This document shows positions 59,009 to 64,000 of a DNA stretch of 64,000 bases, piece by piece. Position 1 is the first letter of the stretch, and every line of letters starts with the position of its first letter. The position numbers and the translations under genes were made by a program. Below the pieces are notes generated by a model, which did no database searches, was not told the DNA's origin, and saw only the letters and a list, made by a program, of their open reading frames with translations. The stretch is taken from NCBI RefSeq assembly GCF_003149515.1, contig NZ_CP029145.1:806001-870000 (forward strand), written 5' to 3'. The DNA comes from Hymenobacter nivis (lineage in GTDB: Bacteria; Bacteroidota; Bacteroidia; Cytophagales; Hymenobacteraceae).

Positions 59009-59091
59009 GCCCTTGGTGCGGTTCTTTTGCTATGGGGACACGGTGGATGGGCCCCACCGTGTCCCCATAGCAAAAGAACCGCACCAAGGGC
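59009..59091. repeat. Perfect 38-bp inverted repeat with 7-nt loop
   Basis: Arms 59009-59046 and 59054-59091 are exact complements (inner end CTATGGGGACACGGTGG). No T run follows on either side. No similar sequence was found elsewhere in the window. Confidence 0.85.
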
Positions 59092-59377
59092 CGCCTTCGA
59101 TCAGTGCAAAAGCGCTACAGTAAAGGCAGCCGGCCTAAATGTAAAAACTGCCGCACCGGTAGGCCCACTGCGTTTCGCCAGTAGATAGGGCCCCCAGCGC
59201 AATGGTAGCAAACCTGCCGGGGCCCCGGTACACCATTCGCGCAGTTTTCAGGCCAGGGTGCCCGGTGCGGTAGAACGGAGTAGTACTCCGTTTGGCGTTC
59301 GCACGGAAGGAGAGTGCCACTCCGTTTTACAGCACCAGGTACACGGTCCTGAAAACCGCTACAGGCACGCCATAAAA
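59092..59377. other. Gene-free stretch with short palindromes
   Basis: No gene is seen. It contains the palindrome AACGGAGTAGTACTCCGTT near 59274 and repeated ACTCCGTTT words. Confidence 0.4.
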
Positions 59378-59404
59378 AAAGCCACCGTCTGGGTAGACGG
59401 TGGC
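59374..59404 (-). terminator. Terminator of the small membrane-anchored protein gene
   Basis: On the minus strand GCCACCGTCT pairs with AGACGGTGGC around a 4-nt loop and is followed by seven T, 27 nt after the stop. Confidence 0.85.
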
Positions 59405-59430
59405 CTTGGTTAGGTTTTGGGCAGTGGGGC

Positions 59431-59640
59431 CTACTGCTTGGGACGCGGCGCTACGCCCGTGCCGGCTTGCTTCTGCTGCTGGGCCAGCTGGTTTTGCAGC
59501 TGAAAGGTGATAATCTCGCAATCAGCAAAGCGCTGGTCGGCCACTTTCAGGGCCGCTTCGGCGTTGCTCAGCTGCTGGTAGAGGAAGGCGATGATGCCCA
59601 GCGCCAGCACCAGGGACCCAATGGTGAGAATGTTTCGCAT
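59431..59640 (-). CDS. Small membrane-anchored coiled-coil protein
   Basis: 69 residues. N-terminal membrane helix (ILTIGSLVLALGIIAFLY) followed by a predicted coiled coil (QQLSNAEAALKVADQRFADCEIITFQLQNQ) and a basic tail. No known family. It lies 39 bp after the E2 gene on the same strand and has a strong terminator of its own, so it is probably the last gene of that transcript. Confidence 0.65.
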   Translation of the reverse strand: MRNILTIGSLVLALGIIAFLYQQLSNAEAALKVADQRFADCEIITFQLQNQLAQQQKQAGTGVAPRPKQ

Positions 59641-59679
59641 GGCGGTGGGGCCCCGGGCGCAGCTGCCCGGGGCCGGTCA

Positions 59680-61098
59680 TTAAATCGTGGTGTTGGGGTC
59701 GAACTGCTCCAGGTAATCGGCCACTTTGCGCACGAACATGCCGCCGAGCGAGCCATCGACCACGCGGTGGTCGTAGCTGTGGCTCAGGAACATGAACTGG
59801 CGCACGCCGATAAGGTCGCCCTGGGGCGTCTCAATTACGGCGGGCTTCTTGGTGATGGCCCCCACGGCCATGATGGCCACCTGCGGCTGCATGATGATGG
59901 GCGTACCCATGACGTTGCCGAATGAGCCCACGTTGCTCAGGGTGTAGGTGCCGCCCTCAAGGTCGGCGGGCGTGAGCTTGTTGGTGCGGGCGCGGTTGGC
60001 TAGGTCGTTCACCTTCTTGCTCAGGCCGTTGAGGTTGAGCTGGTTGGCCCTGTGAATGACCGGCACGATGAGGTTGCCGCTGGGCAGAGCCACGGCGATG
60101 CCGATGTTGATATCCTTTTTCTTGATAATGTAGTCGCCTTCCACCGATACGTTGATGTTCGGGAAATCCTGGATGGCGCGGGCCACGGCCTGGATGAAAA
60201 TGGGCGTGAAGGTGAGGTTTTCGCCCTCGCGCTTCTTGTAGGCATCCTTGTGCTTATTGCGCCAGTTTACGAGCTCCGTCACGTCGGCTTCCACGAAGCT
60301 GGTGACGTGCGGCGCAATGCGCTTCGAGTCGACCATACGCTGGGCAATCATTTTGCGCATCCGGTCCATCTCCACCAACTCATGGCCGCCGCTCACGCTG
60401 GGCGCAGGCTTGGCCGCCGGGGCTTGGTTGTTGGCGCTGGGGGCCGGAGCCGCTACGGCAGCGGGCGCGGCCGGGCGCGGGGCGGGCGCGGCCGGGGCAG
60501 GCGACGCGGCTGGGGTAGGCAACGCGGCCGGAGCCTGCGGCACCAGCGAAGGTTTGCCGGCCGCCACGTAGTCGAGGATGTCCTTTTTGGTGACGCGGTT
60601 TTCCTTGCCCGTGCCGGGTAGGTATTCCAACGCGCTCAGGCTCACCTTTTCCTCGCGGGCAATGCTGAGTACAAGTGGCGACAGGAACCGGCCGGGCATG
60701 TGCGGGGCCCCGTCGGCAGCCTGGGCGTCGTCGGGACCGTCGAGCGCGGGCAGGTAGGGTACATCGGAGGCTGACGCGTTGCCGTTGGCGCTGGCCAGCA
60801 TGGGGGCCGGGGCGGCGGGTGCCGGGGCGCTGGAAGCTGCCGAAGCCGCGGCGCCTACTTCGGTTTCGATGACGGCGATGGGGGCCCCCACGGCCACCAC
60901 CTGGCCTTCCTGTACCAAAATCTCGGCCAGGGTGCCGGCGTGGGTGGCAGGCACTTCGGTGTCTACTTTGTCGGTGGCTACTTCCAGCACCGATTCGTCC
61001 TGCTCGATGGCGTCGCCGACTTGCTTGAGCCATTTTAAGACGGTGCCTTCCATGATGGATTCGCCCATCTTGGGCATCGTCATTTCCACTCGTGCCAT
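59680..61098 (-). CDS. Dihydrolipoamide acyltransferase (E2) of a 2-oxoacid dehydrogenase complex
   Basis: 472 residues. Lipoyl domain with the lipoylated Lys44 in TDKVDTEV (residues 1-80); Ala/Pro linker; peripheral subunit-binding domain (about 135-180, LSPLVLSIAREEKVSLSALEYL...RVTKKDIL); second Ala/Pro linker; catalytic core (about 245-472) with SYDHRVVDGSLGG. One lipoyl domain and this active-site pattern fit the branched-chain or 2-oxoglutarate type (BkdB/SucB) more than PdhC. No E1 gene is adjacent. A G-rich tract on the opposite strand lies in its leader. Confidence 0.95.
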   Translation of the reverse strand: MARVEMTMPKMGESIMEGTVLKWLKQVGDAIEQDESVLEVATDKVDTEVPATHAGTLAEILVQEGQVVAVGAPIAVIETEVGAAASAASSAPAPAAPAPMLASANGNASASDVPYLPALDGPDDAQAADGAPHMPGRFLSPLVLSIAREEKVSLSALEYLPGTGKENRVTKKDILDYVAAGKPSLVPQAPAALPTPAASPAPAAPAPRPAAPAAVAAPAPSANNQAPAAKPAPSVSGGHELVEMDRMRKMIAQRMVDSKRIAPHVTSFVEADVTELVNWRNKHKDAYKKREGENLTFTPIFIQAVARAIQDFPNINVSVEGDYIIKKKDINIGIAVALPSGNLIVPVIHRANQLNLNGLSKKVNDLANRARTNKLTPADLEGGTYTLSNVGSFGNVMGTPIIMQPQVAIMAVGAITKKPAVIETPQGDLIGVRQFMFLSHSYDHRVVDGSLGGMFVRKVADYLEQFDPNTTI

Positions 61099-61149
61099 AA
61101 GGTGCAGGGGGGGGATTGGGGTAAGGGGTGGGGTGGGATAGAGAGGTCG

Positions 61150-61157
61150 CAAAGGTA
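61150..61157 (-). promoter_or_regulatory. -7 promoter motif TACCTTTG for the E2 gene
   Basis: TAnnTTTG on the minus strand, 51 nt before the E2 ATG. Confidence 0.4.
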
Positions 61158-61239
61158 GCCAGAAAGCCTTCATCCCCGGCGCACGGTGCACCGGGTGTAG
61201 CAAAGCGTGGGGCCCCAACCAGGGGCCCCGGCCGAGCCG

Positions 61240-61611
61240 TTAGTCGATGGTCAGCCGCGGAATGTCCTCCTCTCCCAGTTCGTCGCCGGCCGTGGCCGGG
61301 GCGGGGCGGTAGGTGGTGAAGCAGATGCTGCGGTTCGACGCGTACTTGCTCACCGGGTCGTTGATGATGACCACGTGGCCAAACGTTCCGAATTCTTTGC
61401 CCTGCCAGAGCAAGGTTTTCTTGCGGCCCAGCGTCGGTTGGTTCAGCACGTCGACGTAGATGAGCCGGCCGCCGCCGGGCCGGGGCTTGGCGTATAGCAC
61501 CGTGCCTTCGATGTTGCCGGTGCACGGCGGCGTGCACGCGGGCAGGGCCAGGGCCCCGGCGCAAAGGAGCCAGCGCCCGGCGGCTCCCCAATAACCTAAC
61601 GAGTTTTTCAT
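61240..61611 (-). CDS. Putative lipoprotein of unknown function
   Basis: 123 residues. Lipobox LALPAC after a hydrophobic segment (WLLCAGALALPAC), so probably acylated at the Cys. The mature part GNIEGTVLYAKPRPGGGRLIYVDVLN and GKEFGTFGHVVIINDPVSKY suggests a small beta domain. No family recognised. The start MKNSLGYWG is the ATG that puts the lipobox at a normal distance. It follows cinA (minus strand) by 29 bp. Confidence 0.7.
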   Translation of the reverse strand: MKNSLGYWGAAGRWLLCAGALALPACTPPCTGNIEGTVLYAKPRPGGGRLIYVDVLNQPTLGRKKTLLWQGKEFGTFGHVVIINDPVSKYASNRSICFTTYRPAPATAGDELGEEDIPRLTID

Positions 61612-61640
61612 GGCCAAAAATAAGGCGCGCACGGGCACGC

Positions 61641-62915
61641 CTACGCTTGGCCCGTCAGCCGCTGCCACAGCAGCGCCAGCACCGACTGGGCAGTGTAGGT
61701 GATGTTCAGGGCCCGGCCCCGGTCGAAGCTAATTTGCCGGGTCACCGTGCCCTGGGCGTCGGCCACGGCAAAGCAGATGGTGCCCACGGGTTTGCCCGGG
61801 GTGCCGCCGCCGGGGCCCGCCACGCCGCTGGTGGCCACGGCCACGCTGGCGCCCAGGCGCTGGCGGGCCCCTTCGGCCATGGCCCGCACGGTGGCCTCGC
61901 TCACGGCGCCACTGGTAGCCAAGGTTTCGGCGGGTACGTTCAGCTCACTCATTTTAAGGTCGTTGTGGTACGCCACCACGCTGCCGCGGAAGTAGCCCGA
62001 GCTACCCGGCACGCCCGTGATGCGGTGCGCTACCAGGCCCCCGGTGCAGCTCTCGGCCGTGGCCAGCGTCAGGCCCCGGGCCAGCAGTAACTGGCCGATG
62101 GCGGCCTCCAGCGTGGTTTCTTCCTCAGCAAAAATGTAGGGCCCCGCGCGCTCGCGCAGCGCCGGCAGCAGGGCCAGCATCCGGCCGCGCAGGTCGGGCT
62201 GGCCGTCGTCGGTGCCCGTGAGGCGCAGGCGCACGGCCCCCAGGCTGGGCAGGTAGGCCAGTTTGAAATTGGGCGGGAGGGCGTCTTCCCAATCGGCAAT
62301 TTTCTCGGCCAGGTACGACTCGCCCAGGCCCACGGTCATCACCACCACGTGCTCGATGGGCGCGATATTGAACCGTTCGCGCAGGCGCGGCAGCACTTCG
62401 TCGGCCATCAGCTTCTTCATCTCGAAGGGCACGCCGGGCATGCTCACGAACACCGTGCCCTGGTCCTCAAACCACATGCCCGGGGCCGTGCCCACGGCGT
62501 TGAACAGCACCTGGCAGCCCGCCGGCACTAAGGCCTGCTGGCGGTTCACGTCGAGCATAGGCCGGTTGTAGCGCCGGAAAAACTCGGTGACGTGAACCAG
62601 CGTGGGCGCGTCCATCACCAGCTCGCTGCCGAAGTAGCGGGCCAGCACGTGCTTGGTCAGGTCATCCTTAGTGGGGCCCAGGCCGCCGGTGATGAGTACC
62701 ACCCGGGCCCGCTGCCGGGCCTGGTCGAGGGCCTCCACTATCTCGTCGGCGCGGTCGGATACCGACGAGATCTGGCGCACGCGTAGCCCGATTTTGGCCA
62801 GCTCCTGGCCCATAAAGGCCGAATTGGTGTCGACGACCTGGCCGTAGAGCAGCTCGTCGCCAATGGTCATGATTTCAACGTCGGGCGGGGCAGGGCGGGG
62901 GGCAGTAGTGGGCAT
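61641..62915 (-). CDS. cinA: CinA-family nicotinamide-nucleotide amidohydrolase
   Basis: 424 residues. N-terminal MoaB/MogA-like domain (EIMTIGDELLYGQVVDTNS, TGGLGPTKDDLTKHV; residues about 10-180), COG1058-type middle, and C-terminal PncC domain (TLATAESCTGGLVAHRITGVPGSSGYFRG to SGVAGPGGGTPGKPVGTICFA; about 265-424). It recycles NMN and pyrazine-like by-products, and its name comes from competence induction. The start MPTTAPRPAPPDVEI is the first ATG at the domain edge. Confidence 0.95.
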   Translation of the reverse strand: MPTTAPRPAPPDVEIMTIGDELLYGQVVDTNSAFMGQELAKIGLRVRQISSVSDRADEIVEALDQARQRARVVLITGGLGPTKDDLTKHVLARYFGSELVMDAPTLVHVTEFFRRYNRPMLDVNRQQALVPAGCQVLFNAVGTAPGMWFEDQGTVFVSMPGVPFEMKKLMADEVLPRLRERFNIAPIEHVVVMTVGLGESYLAEKIADWEDALPPNFKLAYLPSLGAVRLRLTGTDDGQPDLRGRMLALLPALRERAGPYIFAEEETTLEAAIGQLLLARGLTLATAESCTGGLVAHRITGVPGSSGYFRGSVVAYHNDLKMSELNVPAETLATSGAVSEATVRAMAEGARQRLGASVAVATSGVAGPGGGTPGKPVGTICFAVADAQGTVTRQISFDRGRALNITYTAQSVLALLWQRLTGQA

Positions 62916-63051
62916 GAACGGGCGGGCGCGGGGCCCTGCGGGGGGAGGAGGAAATGGATTTGGCGGGAAAATTGCGTCACTTTGCAGCCGCGCCGGCACT
63001 ACGACAGCCACACCGGCTACCGGGTTTTCCCGCCGCGCTTTTTTTATTGCC

Positions 63052-63903
63052 ATGTTTACCCGTTTTGTCACCCTTTTGCTAACCGCTGGCCTGCTGGCCG
63101 CCGCCCCCGCCGCCCGGGCTCAGACCACTAAAAAAACCACTAAAACCAAAACCACGGCCACCAAAACGGCCACCGCCAAGGCTGCTGCCGCTAAAGCTGC
63201 CGCGGCTAAAACGGCCGCCGCCAAGGCAGCGGCAACTAAGGCAGCTGCAACCAAGGCTGCCGCCACGCCCGCCCCAGCCCCCGTGGCGCCCCTTACCGAG
63301 GCTGAAGCCAGCGGCGGTATTAAGGATGCCCTTAACAAGAGCGTCACCAAGGCCGTGGAATTTGCCTCGGAGAAGGACGGTTTCAACCTGAACGACGATA
63401 TCCACATCCCCTTTCCGGAAGATATGGTGCTGATGAAGAGCACGCTGGGCCGTATCCCAGGCATGAGCACCGTGGTGTCGACGTTCGAAACCCAGCTCAA
63501 CCGCGCCGCTGAGGCCGCCGCGCCCAAGGCCAAGGGCATTTTCCTGGCCGCCCTCGCCAACATCAGCCTGACCGACGCGCTGGGCTTGGTCACGAGCAGC
63601 TCGACGGACGCGGCCACGCAGTTCCTGCGCAAATCGACCGAGGCGCAGCTCGTAGCGGCCTTCAAGCCCGACATCACCGCGGCCATCAGCCAGGTGGGGG
63701 CCGAGGCCGCCTACACTAAAATGACCACCCAGTACAACCGCATTCCGCTGATGACGCCGGTGCAAACCGACCTTTCGGCCTACACCACCCAGAAGGCCGT
63801 GGACGGCATCTTCATCCTCATGGCCCAGGAAGAGGCCAAAATCCGCCGCAACCCCGCCGCCCGCACCACCGACTTGCTCAAGCGCGTGTTTGCCACTAAG
63901 TAA
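63052..63903 (+). CDS. DUF4197 exported protein with an Ala/Lys repeat
   Basis: 283 residues. Signal peptide ending ARAQT (1-25), then a low-complexity Lys/Ala/Thr stretch with imperfect KAAA and KTATK repeats (about 26-72) and a Pro/Ala hinge. The DUF4197 domain follows (about 80-283; GGIKDALNKSVTKAVEFAS, IPFPEDMVLMKSTLGRIPGM). Family role unknown to me; usually periplasmic. The Lys/Ala repeat is an unusual addition, resembling histone-like tails. Confidence 0.9.
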   Translation: MFTRFVTLLLTAGLLAAAPAARAQTTKKTTKTKTTATKTATAKAAAAKAAAAKTAAAKAAATKAAATKAAATPAPAPVAPLTEAEASGGIKDALNKSVTKAVEFASEKDGFNLNDDIHIPFPEDMVLMKSTLGRIPGMSTVVSTFETQLNRAAEAAAPKAKGIFLAALANISLTDALGLVTSSSTDAATQFLRKSTEAQLVAAFKPDITAAISQVGAEAAYTKMTTQYNRIPLMTPVQTDLSAYTTQKAVDGIFILMAQEEAKIRRNPAARTTDLLKRVFATK

Positions 63904-63914
63904 GGTCTTATTTA

Positions 63915-63982
63915 GGGGTCCGTCTTACAGAGAAGCTCCAGTTGCACAGCGCAGCCGGGGCTTCTCAGTAGGACGGGGGTCC
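63915..63982 (+). repeat. Imperfect hairpin after the DUF4197 gene
   Basis: GTCTTACAGAGAAGCTCC and its near complement GGGGCTTCTCAGTAGGAC (three mismatches) surround a GC-rich centre. No T run follows, so it may be a repeat or a weak terminator. Confidence 0.4.
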
Positions 63983-64000
63983 TACTAATAATCGTCGTTG

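Noticed and set aside
59135..59320. 61-codon minus-strand frame as a small gene
   Set aside because: It spans short palindromes and has no start-site signal or plausible domain.
63052..63270. Phase-variable tandem repeat in the DUF4197 gene
   Set aside because: The Lys/Ala codons are imperfect repeats in multiples of three, so length change would not shift the frame.
1..64000. tRNA or rRNA genes
   Set aside because: I looked through the intergenic gaps for cloverleaf arms and GTTC-type T-loops and found no convincing case; tRNAscan-SE would settle this.

Overview
The window looks like a chromosomal segment of a high-GC member of the Bacteroidota, most likely Hymenobacter or a close relative in the Hymenobacteraceae. 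This rests on recognised gene families, not on a search. The families are two type IX secretion system (T9SS) outer-membrane components (PorE-like and PorT-like), a protease with a T9SS C-terminal sorting domain, a ubiE-porT pair, DUF5606, DUF2851, an acyl-CoA reductase divergent from a ferredoxin, and FtsK next to LolA. Many start sites are also preceded by the Bacteroidota -7 promoter motif TAnnTTTG. No rRNA, tRNA, CRISPR array, prophage or defence island was found.

Layout. 1-2.4 kb: the 5' part of an M28 peptidase, a small orphan gene, a dead IS630-type transposase and a 131-bp MITE-like element. 2.4-10.3 kb: gatB, an OmpA/TSP3 protein, a TonB-like exported protein, alaS and a MerR regulator. 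10.5-24.5 kb: dprA, a class IV aminotransferase, thyA, a NERD-like membrane protein, rsgA, waaA/kdtA, a peroxiredoxin, an enoyl-CoA hydratase, an aspartate kinase, fbp, DUF5606 and a TonB-like protein. 24.6-35.7 kb: engB, porE-like, ubiE-porT, an SDR, an alpha/beta hydrolase, cdd, a saccharopine-dehydrogenase-like protein, an ABC permease/ATPase pair and trmN6. 35.9-49.3 kb: rnhA, marC, a class V aminotransferase, aroQ, xerD, ftsK, lolA, DUF2851, a polytopic membrane protein, a NeuD-like acyltransferase, trhO and a nucleoside phosphorylase. 49.3-52 kb is the only clearly accessory or decaying stretch: an IS1-family element with long terminal inverted repeats, a gene remnant with in-frame stops, and nearly 400 bp with no gene. 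52-64 kb: a LuxC-type acyl-CoA reductase, a ferredoxin, valS, a T9SS-secreted S8 peptidase, a lipoyl E2 acyltransferase, a lipoprotein, cinA and DUF4197.

Most genes are housekeeping and mostly monocistronic or in pairs. The connected theme is the envelope: the PorE-like and PorT-like proteins belong to the machine expected to secrete the S8 peptidase, with OmpA, LolA, WaaA and TonB-like proteins alongside. The unusual signal lies between genes. There are at least nine palindromic elements in several families, and a set of intergenic word arrays in which a short word is repeated on one side and its reverse complement on the other. Two genes (rsgA and waaA) appear to take their last codons and stop from such DNA. 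Four genes carry a -7 motif only 4-7 nt before the start codon, suggesting leaderless transcripts.
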